A stretch of DNA of 64,000 bases from an uncultured Alphaproteobacteria bacterium (GTDB lineage Bacteria > Pseudomonadota > Alphaproteobacteria > Rhodobacterales > Rhodobacteraceae). This document shows, piece by piece, positions 52,875 through 61,536 of the stretch. The translations under genes and the position numbers were made by a program. The stretch is from the NCBI GenBank assembly GCA_902578545.1, contig CACHDI010000006.1, positions 1 through 64,000 of the forward strand. The letters run 5' to 3'. Positions within the stretch are counted from its first letter, which is position 1; the number at the start of each line of letters is the position of its first letter. The notes beneath the pieces are model-generated. The model saw only the letters and a program-made list of their open reading frames with translations. It made no database searches and was not told the origin of the DNA.

Positions 52875-52913
52875 GCCGTGGGCGGGCTCCCCCCCAAACA
52901 ACCCGCCTACGGC
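52875..52913 (+). promoter_or_regulatory. strong intercistronic hairpin between pufA and pufL
   Basis: A 12-bp GC-rich stem, GCCGTGGGCGGG (52875-52886) against CCCGCCTACGGC (52902-52913) with one G-U, has a 15-nt C-rich loop. It has no T tract, so it is an mRNA-stabilising or 3'-blocking hairpin rather than a plain terminator. In R. capsulatus the equivalent element keeps pufBA mRNA in excess over pufLM. Confidence 0.9.
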
Positions 52914-52978
52914 AAATCAAATGTAGAATTATTGGATGTAAATGAAAAAAATTAAGAATTTTAATAGGAGGTCGCGAG

Positions 52979-53869
52979 ATGGCATTACTCAGTTTTGAGA
53001 GAAAGTATCGTGTTCCCGGAGGCACCTTAATCGGAAGAGACTTATTTGATTTTTGGGTAGGTCCTTTTTATATTGGCTTTTTTGGTCTTATGACCATGTT
53101 TTTTGCCTCATTAGGTACTTTACTTATCTTATGGGGAGCCGCTTTACAGGGAACTTGGAATCCTTTCCTTATAAGTATTAATCCACCAGCCTTGGAGTAT
53201 GGGTTACAGTTTGCTCCATTGAGAGATGGAGGATTATGGCAAATAATTACTATTTGTGCACATGGTGCATTTATTGCGTGGTTATTAAGAGAAGTAGAAA
53301 TTTGTAGAAAATTAGGTATTGGATTTCACATACCAGTTGCATTTGGCGTTGCAATATTTGCATATACTTCGTTAGTTGTAATAAGGCCAGTGTTGATGGG
53401 TGCATGGGGACATGCATTTCCATACGGAATTTTTTCTCATCTAGATTGGGTTTCATACACAGGATACGCATATATTAATTTTCATTTTAATCCAGCACAT
53501 TGGGTTGCAATTACATTTTTCTTTACGACAACTCTTGCCCTTTCTCTTCATGGTGGGTTGATATTATCTGCAGCAAACCCCGAGAAAGGAAAGGAATCTA
53601 AAACACCAGATCATGAGGATACGTATTTCAGAGACTTTATAGGTTATTCAATTGGAACTTTAGGAATCCACAGAATAGGATTGTTACTAGCTTTAAATGC
53701 AGGATTTTGGTCAGCAGTATGTATATTGATTTCAGGTCCAGTATGGATATTTCCTGAGGGTTCTAGTTGGGTTGAGTGGTGGAATTGGTGGCCAAGATTG
53801 ACCACTTTCTCTGATGCTCAATATCAAGAAACAATGAACTTTATTAATAGTCTCGAATGGACGCAGTAG
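52979..53869 (+). CDS. pufL: photosynthetic reaction centre L subunit
   Basis: The 296-residue protein has five helices. Ligands fall at R. sphaeroides numbers +1: His154 (accessory BChl), His174 (special pair), His191 and His231 (non-heme Fe), and the QB-site acids Glu213 and Asp214. It therefore looks fully functional. The start at 52979 has AATAGGAGG 6 bp before it. pufM begins about 10 bp after its stop. Confidence 0.98.
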   Translation: MALLSFERKYRVPGGTLIGRDLFDFWVGPFYIGFFGLMTMFFASLGTLLILWGAALQGTWNPFLISINPPALEYGLQFAPLRDGGLWQIITICAHGAFIAWLLREVEICRKLGIGFHIPVAFGVAIFAYTSLVVIRPVLMGAWGHAFPYGIFSHLDWVSYTGYAYINFHFNPAHWVAITFFFTTTLALSLHGGLILSAANPEKGKESKTPDHEDTYFRDFIGYSIGTLGIHRIGLLLALNAGFWSAVCILISGPVWIFPEGSSWVEWWNWWPRLTTFSDAQYQETMNFINSLEWTQ

Positions 53870-53879
53870 GAGGTTTATG

Positions 53880-54842
53880 ATGGCAGAATATCAAAATATT
53901 TTTACACAAGTCCAAGTAAAGGGTCCACCTGAAATGGGAATGGACGAGACTGGAGAATTATCAAGTGAAAGAACAAAAACAACTAGAAATAATACTTGGC
54001 TGGGTTATTTAGGTAATGCTCAGCTTGGTCCCATCCATTTGGGTATGTTTGGTGTTGTTTCGATATATTTGTTCTTTGTTTGGTTTTTTCTTGTTGGATT
54101 TGGAATGCTTCAACAAGTCAATTTTGACTTTGCTCTTTTTATAAGAACCTTATTTTGGTTATCACTTAATCCTCCACCAGAAGAGTATGGATTATCATTT
54201 CCACCAATAAACGATGGTGGATTGTATATGATAGCAAGTTTTTGTTTGCTATTTTCTGTACTTAGTTGGTGGATAAGGTCTTACTTAAGGGCTCATGAAT
54301 TAGGTATGGGAAAACATATTTGTTGGGCTTTTGCTGCTGCAATATGGTTGTTTTTGGTGATTGGATTATTTAGACCTATCGCAATGGGTTCATGGTCTGA
54401 AATGGTTCCCTACGGTATTTTTCCTCATCTAATTTGGACTAATAATTTGTCTGTTGCTTGGGGTAATCTATTTTATAATCCTTTTCATGCTTTATGTATT
54501 GTTTTTTTGTATGGATCAGCCCTATTATTTGCAATGCATGGTGCCACAATATTAGCAACATCCAGACTTGGTGGAGATCGTGAGTTAGAGCAAATTTATG
54601 ATCGAGGAACTGCATCTGAAAGAGCAGCGTTGTTCTGGAGGTGGACAATGGGGTTTAATGCATCAATGGAAGGAATTCATCGTTGGGCCTGGTGGTTTGC
54701 AGTACTTGTGCCTATTACTGGAGGAATTGGAATTCTACTTACCGGTACTGTTGTGGATGACTGGCGATATTGGGCAATAGAACACGGTTTTGCTACTGAA
54801 ATAGAATATTCAGTACCTGAATCTACATTGTTAGGAGATTAA
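53880..54842 (+). CDS. pufM: photosynthetic reaction centre M subunit
   Basis: The product has 320 residues from ATG 53880 (spacing 6 from AGGAGG; the ATG at 53877 is only 3 away). It begins MAEYQNIF like the R. sphaeroides protein. Pigment and iron ligands match at +1: His183, His203, His220, Glu235, His267; the special tyrosine is Tyr211. The C-terminal tail after the last helix runs some 13 residues longer than in R. sphaeroides. Confidence 0.98.
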   Translation: MAEYQNIFTQVQVKGPPEMGMDETGELSSERTKTTRNNTWLGYLGNAQLGPIHLGMFGVVSIYLFFVWFFLVGFGMLQQVNFDFALFIRTLFWLSLNPPPEEYGLSFPPINDGGLYMIASFCLLFSVLSWWIRSYLRAHELGMGKHICWAFAAAIWLFLVIGLFRPIAMGSWSEMVPYGIFPHLIWTNNLSVAWGNLFYNPFHALCIVFLYGSALLFAMHGATILATSRLGGDRELEQIYDRGTASERAALFWRWTMGFNASMEGIHRWAWWFAVLVPITGGIGILLTGTVVDDWRYWAIEHGFATEIEYSVPESTLLGD

Positions 54843-54844
54843 TC

Positions 54845-55600
54845 ATGGAACCATTTTTTTCAAATTTTGATATAGCTCAACTAAGTCTTTACCTATTCTG
54901 GGCTTTTTTCATTGGTTTAGTGATTTATCTTCAAAGGGAAAACATGCGAGAGGGATACCCATTAGAGAATGAGCAATCTAATACTGCCCATAATCAAGGA
55001 ATGTATCCTGTACCAACACCTAAAACGTTTAAGCTCATGCATGGACGGGGAGAAGTAAGTGTTCCCAATAATGTAGGAGAAACGAGAAAATTAAAGCTCG
55101 AAATTAAAAATGTCGCAAATGGATCACCATTATTTCCAAGTGGTGATCCAATGGATGACGGCTTAGGGGCTGCTGCATGGACAGAAAGAAGAGATGTACC
55201 AGAACTGGATGGTCATGGAAAACCAAAGATCAGACCTATGAGTAGTCTAAAAGGTTTTGAGGTTTCTGCAGGAAGAGACCCTAGAGGAATGGACGTGGTC
55301 TCGGCAGATAAAGTCGTGGTTGGACAGGTAATAGATATGTGGATTGATGTGCCTGAGCAGTTGGTAAGATATCTAGAAATAGAATTAAAAGATAAATCAA
55401 AACGGTTATTACCTATGCCTTTATCAAAAATAAATAGTAAGTCTGTAGATGTTCATTCTTTATATGGGAAACATTTTAAAAAAGTTCCTTCTATAAAAAA
55501 ACCAAAAGAGGTAACTATGCTTGAAGAAGAAAAAGTAAGTGCTTATTACACTGGTGGAAAACTTTATGCTTCTTATGATAGATTAGTCTCACCAGTTTAG
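54845..55600 (+). CDS. puhA: photosynthetic reaction centre H subunit
   Basis: The 251-residue protein has one N-terminal helix (about 12-30), YLQRENMREGYPLE after it, then the cytoplasmic PRC-barrel with GDPMDDGLG, RDVPELDGHG and EVTMLEEEKV, all close to R. sphaeroides H. It starts 2 bp after the pufM stop. In most purple bacteria puhA is in a separate bchFNBHLM-lhaA-puhA unit and pufX or pufC follows pufM, so the location is unusual. Confidence 0.97.
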   Translation: MEPFFSNFDIAQLSLYLFWAFFIGLVIYLQRENMREGYPLENEQSNTAHNQGMYPVPTPKTFKLMHGRGEVSVPNNVGETRKLKLEIKNVANGSPLFPSGDPMDDGLGAAAWTERRDVPELDGHGKPKIRPMSSLKGFEVSAGRDPRGMDVVSADKVVVGQVIDMWIDVPEQLVRYLEIELKDKSKRLLPMPLSKINSKSVDVHSLYGKHFKKVPSIKKPKEVTMLEEEKVSAYYTGGKLYASYDRLVSPV

Positions 55601-55610
55601 ACTATTGAAA

Positions 55611-55643
55611 ATAATAGGAGAGAAAATATATCTCTCCTATTAT
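55611..55643 (+). promoter_or_regulatory. 13-bp hairpin between puhA and dxs
   Basis: ATAATAGGAGAGA (55611-55623) pairs perfectly with TCTCTCCTATTAT (55631-55643) across a 7-nt loop. The following bases are CAAAAGGGGG, not a T tract, so it is better read as an mRNA-stability or processing element protecting the puf-puhA message than as a terminator. It ends 15 bp before the dxs start. Confidence 0.8.
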
Positions 55644-55657
55644 CAAAAGGGGGAAAA

Positions 55658-57580
55658 ATGTCAGAAACAAAGATATTAGACACTGTTAATTTTCCATCAG
55701 ATTTAAAAAAATTATCTGATTTTGAACTTAAAAAATTGGCTAACGAGTTAAGGCAAGAGACTATCTCAATTGTATCTAAAACAGGTGGACATCTAGGTTC
55801 AAGCCTAGGGGTCGTAGAGTTAACCGTTGCCATACATTCTGTATTTAATACTCCATTTGATAAATTAATATGGGATGTAAGTCATCAATGTTATCCTCAT
55901 AAAATCTTAACTGGTAGAAGACAAAGTATGATTACACTAAGACAAGACAAAGGTTTATCAGGTTTTACAAAGAGATCTGAAAGTGAGTTTGACCCATTTG
56001 GAGCAGCTCATTCTTCAACATCTATTTCTGCAGCATTAGGATTTACTGTGGCTCGAGATTTAGGGTCAGGTGTGGGAGACTCTATTGCAGTGATAGGTGA
56101 TGGTTCAATAAGTGCAGGAATGGCATATGAAGGTTTAAATAATGCTGGTTCCGAAGGACGTAGGCTATTTGTGATATTAAACGATAATGAAATGTCAATA
56201 GCACCTCCAGCTGGTGCAATGTCAAAATATTTATCAAGTTTATATGCAAATAATGAATTTTATAGTCTAACTCAACTAGCCGAGGGATTAGCAAAAAATC
56301 TACCTGGTCCATTACAAGAAGGTGCTAGACGTGCAAAAAGTATAATTACAGGTCTTGCATCTGGTGGTACTTTCTTTGAAGAATTAGGATTTTCCTATCT
56401 TGGTCCTATAAATGGTCATGATTTAGATCAATTGTTACCTGTATTAAGATCAGTAAAGGCGCGAGCAAAAGGGCCTATTTTGATTCATTGTGTTACTAAA
56501 AAAGGAAAGGGCTATTACCCAGCAGAAAGTTCTGCTGATAAATATCATGGAGTATCAAAATTTGATATAATTTCTGGAGAACAAAGTAAATCCAAGCCAA
56601 ACGCACCTTCCTACACTTCTGTATTTGGAAAAGCTTTAGTTAGTGAAGCTTCTAGAGATCATCGTATTGTAGCAGTGACAGCTGCCATGCCTTCTGGTAC
56701 GGGGATAAATCTTATGCAAAAGGAATTTCCCCAAAGGACATTTGATGTTGGTATTGCAGAGCAGCACGCTGTTACATTTGCTGGTGGAATGGCTGCTGGG
56801 GGCTTAAAGCCATTTTGTGCAATATATTCTACTTTTTTACAAAGAGGATATGATCAAATTGTTCATGATATAGCTTTACAAGGATTACCAGTTAGGTTTG
56901 CAATAGATAGAGCGGGTTTAGTTGGTGCAGATGGAGCTACTCACGCAGGTTCTTACGACATAGCATATTTGTCAAACTTACCTGGTTTTGTTGTTATGGC
57001 TGCTGCAGATGAGTTAGAATTAATGAATATGGTTGCAACTGCAGCATCTTATAATGATGGTCCAATAGCATTTAGATATCCAAGAGGAGAAGGAGTAGGG
57101 ATAGACCTTCCAGAAAAAGGGACCCCCCTAGAAATTGGAAAAGGTCGCATCATAAAGGATGGAAAAAGTGGGGTTGCAGTTCTAAATTTTGGAGCCCATT
57201 TGAAAGAAGTAAAAGAAGCTTCTGAAGTTTTACTTCAAGCTGGTATTGATATAACAGTAGCTGATGCTAGGTTCGCTAAACCACTTGATGAAGAACTTGT
57301 AACTAATTTAGCTAAAAATCACTCTGTTCTAATTTCTATTGAAGAAGGAGCTATTGGAGGTTTTGGCTCTCATTTATCAAATTATTTAAGTGAATCTGGA
57401 TTATTAGATGATAACTTGAAATTTAGGGCAATGTTTCTTTGTGATAAATTTATAGATCAAGGAAAACCTGAAAACATGTATAAAGAAGCTGGTTTAGGTG
57501 TTCAGGATATAATAGATAAAGTTAAGAAATTAATGGGTGTATCTGTAGTTAAATTTAAAAACAACAATCTGTCAGCTTAA
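55658..57580 (+). CDS. dxs: 1-deoxy-D-xylulose-5-phosphate synthase
   Basis: The 640-residue thiamine-diphosphate enzyme has the [12 protein letters not shown] region, the ThDP motif [34 protein letters not shown] and the C-terminal transketolase domain. It makes the first intermediate of the MEP isoprenoid pathway, feeding carotenoid and phytyl/geranylgeranyl supply. Placement at the end of the puf operon, behind a GGGGG ribosome site, suggests light- and oxygen-coordinated expression. Confidence 0.96.
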   Translation: MSETKILDTVNFPSDLKKLSDFELKKLANELRQETISIVSKTGGHLGSSLGVVELTVAIHSVFNTPFDKLIWDVSHQCYPHKILTGRRQSMITLRQDKGLSGFTKRSESEFDPFGAAHSSTSISAALGFTVARDLGSGVGDSIAVIGDGSISAGMAYEGLNNAGSEGRRLFVILNDNEMSIAPPAGAMSKYLSSLYANNEFYSLTQLAEGLAKNLPGPLQEGARRAKSIITGLASGGTFFEELGFSYLGPINGHDLDQLLPVLRSVKARAKGPILIHCVTKKGKGYYPAESSADKYHGVSKFDIISGEQSKSKPNAPSYTSVFGKALVSEASRDHRIVAVTAAMPSGTGINLMQKEFPQRTFDVGIAEQHAVTFAGGMAAGGLKPFCAIYSTFLQRGYDQIVHDIALQGLPVRFAIDRAGLVGADGATHAGSYDIAYLSNLPGFVVMAAADELELMNMVATAASYNDGPIAFRYPRGEGVGIDLPEKGTPLEIGKGRIIKDGKSGVAVLNFGAHLKEVKEASEVLLQAGIDITVADARFAKPLDEELVTNLAKNHSVLISIEEGAIGGFGSHLSNYLSESGLLDDNLKFRAMFLCDKFIDQGKPENMYKEAGLGVQDIIDKVKKLMGVSVVKFKNNNLSA

Positions 57581-57602
57581 AAAGTAGATATTTATCTAAA
57601 AA

Positions 57603-58124
57603 CTATCCTAATATCTCCATTGAATGCTCTTGCATATAAATTTTAAACCATTCTGTGAAAATTGTAGGATTATTTTCTATTTCTTTTAAAACTGACAATA
57701 TCTTTATCCATTTTGTAGACTTCACTTCTTTCGGATTTGGATCTATAATTAAGTCAAAATTTTTTGGAATTTCAGCAATAAAAACACTCACTACTTCGTG
57801 CTCTATAAGGTCGTTCCCAACATCTGCTTTATATTCAATTTCTTTGCAAAACTTCAAATCCAAAGATTTTATATTAAGCTCTTCTTCAAGCCTTCTTATT
57901 GCACATGTATAAGAACTTTCTTCCCAATGAGGATGAGTACAAACGGTATTAGCCCAAAGATTTGGACTATGATATTTGCACGCAGCTCTCTGTTGCAATA
58001 ATATTTCATTATTTCTTTTTACAAAGACAGAAACGGCTGGATGCTTTAAACCTTTTTTATGTACTTCTAACTTATCTACAGGAGATAATACATCGTCTTG
58101 CCAGGCAGCAATTTGCTGGTTCAT
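57603..58124 (-). CDS. idi: isopentenyl-diphosphate isomerase, type 1
   Basis: The 173-residue Nudix-fold protein has LWANTVCTHPHWEES with the catalytic Cys, and RRLEEELNI as the Nudix box with the glutamates. It interconverts IPP and DMAPP. It is last in the ppaA-ppsR-bchG-MFS-bchP-idi unit, overlapping bchP by 4 bp (ATGA). It is convergent with dxs over 22 bp. Confidence 0.95.
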   Translation of the reverse strand: MNQQIAAWQDDVLSPVDKLEVHKKGLKHPAVSVFVKRNNEILLQQRAACKYHSPNLWANTVCTHPHWEESSYTCAIRRLEEELNIKSLDLKFCKEIEYKADVGNDLIEHEVVSVFIAEIPKNFDLIIDPNPKEVKSTKWIKILSVLKEIENNPTIFTEWFKIYMQEHSMEILG

Positions 58125-59302
58125 GTTGTGGCTCTTATCAAACCAGTCAAATGAAGTAAATTCTTAATCATTATTTTCAAATGAGCAAAAGGTTTTTTTG
58201 TAACTAACTTTTTATTCATATAAGATTCAAATGTTAATCTTTGTACATCTTCGTCTTTGCATAAACTTACAAATCTTTCCCTTCTGTCGTCTGATCTGTA
58301 GTAAGCATTTTGCATAGCTTCCAAGACTCTAAATACAGTTTTGTGTTCAGACATAAATCTTTTTCTGGCTAATTTTAATAATTTTGGATTTTTATATTTT
58401 ATGCACTCATTAACTGCATATGCAGCTTCTTGGCCTCCAATCATTGCATAATAAATACCTTCTCCAGATGAAGGTGCAACCACCCCTGCAGCATCACCAG
58501 CTAATACAAGATCTTTACCATTATCCCAGTTATCAAGAGGTTTTAACGGTATTGGAGCACCCTCTTTTCTAATTGTATTACATTTGTCTAAACCAGAGGC
58601 TTCTCTTATTTTTGCAGTTGCCTCTTTAAGATCGAAACCATTCCTTCCAGTTCCCATACCAACACTAGCAGATTTTCCATGTGGGAATACCCAGCCATAA
58701 AAATCAGGTGATATTCTTCCGTCATAGATTACATCGCATCTGTCTGGATCATATATACCTCCTTTTGGTGCCTCAATAATTTCATGATAGGCAATAACAT
58801 AAGGGATACTTTTACCTCCTGGCATTTCTGATCTCGCTACATCTGATCTAGCTCCATCAGCTCCAATAATAAATCTAGATTTTAATTCAATTTCCTCTCT
58901 CGTTTTTTTATCTTTAAAAAAAACAGAAACAAGATCGTTTTCATTCGTTCTTTCTATCCTTAAAAAAGTACCAGTAAAGCGTTTTGCTCCTTTATTACTT
59001 GCGCGATTTCGAAGAAATTCATCAAAATTTTCTCTTTCAACCATTCCTACATAACCATTTTCTATAGGTATATCTACCATACGAGATGTAGGAGAAATCA
59101 TTCTTGCTGTCTTTATTTTTGCAACTATTTGACTGTCAGGAATATTAAAATCACGAATAAGTCTAGGTGGTACTGCTCCACCACATGGTTTAATTCTACC
59201 TTCTCTATCAATAAATGCAACTTTTCGATTTTGAAGAGCTAGCTCTGTAGCTGCTGTTGCTCCAGATGGTCCTCCACCAATTATAACAGTATCATAAATC
59301 AT
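58121..59302 (-). CDS. bchP: geranylgeranyl diphosphate/bacteriochlorophyll reductase
   Basis: The 393-residue flavoprotein has the loop IIGGGPSGATAATEL (6-20), the RIKPCGGAVPPRL segment and VLAGDAAGVVAPSSGEGI, typical of BchP/ChlP. It reduces the geranylgeranyl tail of bacteriochlorophyll to phytyl. It is encoded 12 bp after the PucC-like MFS gene. Confidence 0.96.
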   Translation of the reverse strand: MIYDTVIIGGGPSGATAATELALQNRKVAFIDREGRIKPCGGAVPPRLIRDFNIPDSQIVAKIKTARMISPTSRMVDIPIENGYVGMVERENFDEFLRNRASNKGAKRFTGTFLRIERTNENDLVSVFFKDKKTREEIELKSRFIIGADGARSDVARSEMPGGKSIPYVIAYHEIIEAPKGGIYDPDRCDVIYDGRISPDFYGWVFPHGKSASVGMGTGRNGFDLKEATAKIREASGLDKCNTIRKEGAPIPLKPLDNWDNGKDLVLAGDAAGVVAPSSGEGIYYAMIGGQEAAYAVNECIKYKNPKLLKLARKRFMSEHKTVFRVLEAMQNAYYRSDDRRERFVSLCKDEDVQRLTFESYMNKKLVTKKPFAHLKIMIKNLLHLTGLIRATT

Positions 59303-59314
59303 TTTATATCTTCA

Positions 59315-60610
59315 CTATAACGTTAGTTTTGTTTTAGCGGGTATTGTAATTAGTCTAGTAGCAAGAGCAGCAGATGCCAAGAATAAAATTCCTTCAATTG
59401 TAAATATTATTCCATATGAAAAAGCTACATCTTTTGTAATACTTTGTAAAACATCTACAAATAAAGTAGAAAATATCATTGCATTTCCAGCTGCTATGGC
59501 TTGACCAGCTCCCCATAAACCCATTCGTGTGCCTTCACGTTGTTTAATTCCATATCCTGCGAGCTCCATCATTGAACCGATTGCGCCTACCGCAAAATTA
59601 CCATTAAAGAAACCCAATAATGCAACAGAATACTTTAAGACATCTTTTGAAGGAGAAATTTGTCCCAATAGGGCAATTAAAATAAGTGCTGATCCAGACC
59701 CGATACATCCAAAAAGTACCCAAAATCTTAAAGAACCAAACTTAACACCTGTTACCAAAAGGCCAACAATTATCATTCCCAATAAAATTCCACTTTGATG
59801 ATAACCTGTAAGTTGAGTAGATTCACCTACTGAGAAATTAAAAATTAATCCAGCATAAGGTTCAAGTATTGGTTCTTGCATAAAATATGCAGTCATAGAT
59901 AAAAAGACAAATATGGTAAACCATCTCGTATTTGGCTCTAGTAATACTTGTTTAAGACCCTGAAAGAAAGTAACCTCAACTGGTTCAAGGTGTTTGTTAA
60001 TTTTTGGTTTAAAAGTTCTTTCTAGTTTATAAAGTGTTATAAAAGATATAATAATCCAAAACAGGCTTATAACGGTTACAATCTTCAATAACTTTTCAAT
60101 AGTATATGGATCAATGATTTTTCCAACGAATATTGCTGTAAAAGCTGCTCCAAAAATCATCATTATCCAAGTTATGGTAGCTGCAGCAGCCTTTTTCCTA
60201 TAATCAGTTCTAGTTGCTAAAAAAGCTAATAAAGAAGTACCAGATGCACCAACACCTATTCCTATTAAGGTGTAAGCAAAAATTGATAATACCAAACCTA
60301 GTAGGTAATTTTTTGGAATTAGTAAAATACCTAAACATGCTAATATTGATCCAAGGCATAATATAATTACACCTGTAATGATCCAAAAAGTTCTATTACC
60401 ACCTTTATCAGATAAGAAACCCCAGTTTGGCCTACTTATTTGGATAAAATAATGTAATGCTAAAAGAAGACCGGGAATTATTTGTAATAATGAAAGTTCT
60501 ACAACCATAACTCTGTTAAAGGTTGAGGCTGCAATAGATACCAATGATCCTAATGCCATTTGGATAAACCCTAATCTGATTATTCCAAACCACGAAAGGT
60601 ACATATTCAA
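59315..60610 (-). CDS. PucC/LhaA-family MFS-like protein between bchG and bchP
   Basis: The 431-residue protein has about 12 helices. The family is the BCD (bacteriochlorophyll delivery) group of MFS proteins, as in ORF428 of R. capsulatus, with FIQISRPNWGFLSDKGGNR, TRMGLWGAGQAIAAGNA and FNRVMVVEL. Its relatives assist light-harvesting complex assembly or pigment delivery. It overlaps bchG by 4 bp (ATGA). Exact function is unproven. Confidence 0.9.
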   Translation of the reverse strand: MNMYLSWFGIIRLGFIQMALGSLVSIAASTFNRVMVVELSLLQIIPGLLLALHYFIQISRPNWGFLSDKGGNRTFWIITGVIILCLGSILACLGILLIPKNYLLGLVLSIFAYTLIGIGVGASGTSLLAFLATRTDYRKKAAAATITWIMMIFGAAFTAIFVGKIIDPYTIEKLLKIVTVISLFWIIISFITLYKLERTFKPKINKHLEPVEVTFFQGLKQVLLEPNTRWFTIFVFLSMTAYFMQEPILEPYAGLIFNFSVGESTQLTGYHQSGILLGMIIVGLLVTGVKFGSLRFWVLFGCIGSGSALILIALLGQISPSKDVLKYSVALLGFFNGNFAVGAIGSMMELAGYGIKQREGTRMGLWGAGQAIAAGNAMIFSTLFVDVLQSITKDVAFSYGIIFTIEGILFLASAALATRLITIPAKTKLTL

Positions 60611-61503
60611 AAATATCCTAAACCAATAGCACTAATCATCATCCCTGTAACATATGAAAGTACCCCAGTTCCGTTATACCAAGGAACTAATTTTTTTGGA
60701 TTTTTGAGCATTTTTGACATGGCAACAATTTGGGTGCAAAGCAAAATAAATATTATGAAAGCAATAAAATACATTTTTAATTGAACAAATATGCCAATTA
60801 CCACAATTTGTGCTAAGGTCATAATTAAACAAGATAATAATCCTGCTTTTTTAGGACCAAGTGTAACTGGAAGTGAATTAATTCCAAGCTTTTGATCTCC
60901 CTCAATTGCCTTAAAGTCATTAAGGACCATGATACCATATGCTCCAAAGGCATAAAATCCGGCTACTAATAGTATGGTTATTGAAGGAAATTGAGATGTT
61001 AAAATGGCTACCCCGGTAAACCAAGGCAATCCTTCATAACAAAGAGCCACAATACCTGGACCAATGATACCAGAACGTTTTAGTCTCAGTGGTTCTGCAG
61101 AATATGCCCAAGCGCATGAGATTGCAATTACCGTAGCAATAAATCCCCACAAACCTAAAAACCATGAAACAACAATCCCTATAATTGACATAAATACGGC
61201 TATCCAAAACCCCCAACTTCCTGGCACTTTACCTGAAGGAATAGGTCTGCTAGGTTCATTGATTGCATCTACTTCTTTATCACACCAATCGTTAATTGCT
61301 TGGCTCATGCCACAAACTATTGGCCCTGATAAAATTAATCCAATTAATAATATGATTGATGTATCTAATGAAATATTTGAGCTTGATACTGCCCCACATA
61401 AAAATGCCCACATAGGAGGAAACCAGGTAATAGGTTTTATTAGTATAATAATTGATGATATGGATGGAAAAGTTTTATGCTGATAGTTTTCTGTGGAGTT
61501 CAT
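60607..61503 (-). CDS. bchG: bacteriochlorophyll synthase
   Basis: The 298-residue UbiA-family prenyltransferase has about eight helices, the motif AINDWCDKEVDAINEPSRPIPSG as first aspartate-rich region, and NDFKAIEGDQKLG as the second. It esterifies bacteriochlorophyllide a with geranylgeranyl-PP. It starts at ATG 61503, 33 bp after ppsR, and no bchE or bchJ lies between them as in Rhodobacter. Confidence 0.96.
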   Translation of the reverse strand: MNSTENYQHKTFPSISSIIILIKPITWFPPMWAFLCGAVSSSNISLDTSIILLIGLILSGPIVCGMSQAINDWCDKEVDAINEPSRPIPSGKVPGSWGFWIAVFMSIIGIVVSWFLGLWGFIATVIAISCAWAYSAEPLRLKRSGIIGPGIVALCYEGLPWFTGVAILTSQFPSITILLVAGFYAFGAYGIMVLNDFKAIEGDQKLGINSLPVTLGPKKAGLLSCLIMTLAQIVVIGIFVQLKMYFIAFIIFILLCTQIVAMSKMLKNPKKLVPWYNGTGVLSYVTGMMISAIGLGYF

Positions 61504-61536
61504 TTTAAATCATTAAGTTGAAGAAATAGTACGTGA

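Noticed and set aside
57581-57602. TAGAT-ATTT-ATCTA as terminator between dxs and idi
   Set aside because: The stem is only 5 bp and AT-only with no clear T tract; too weak to call.
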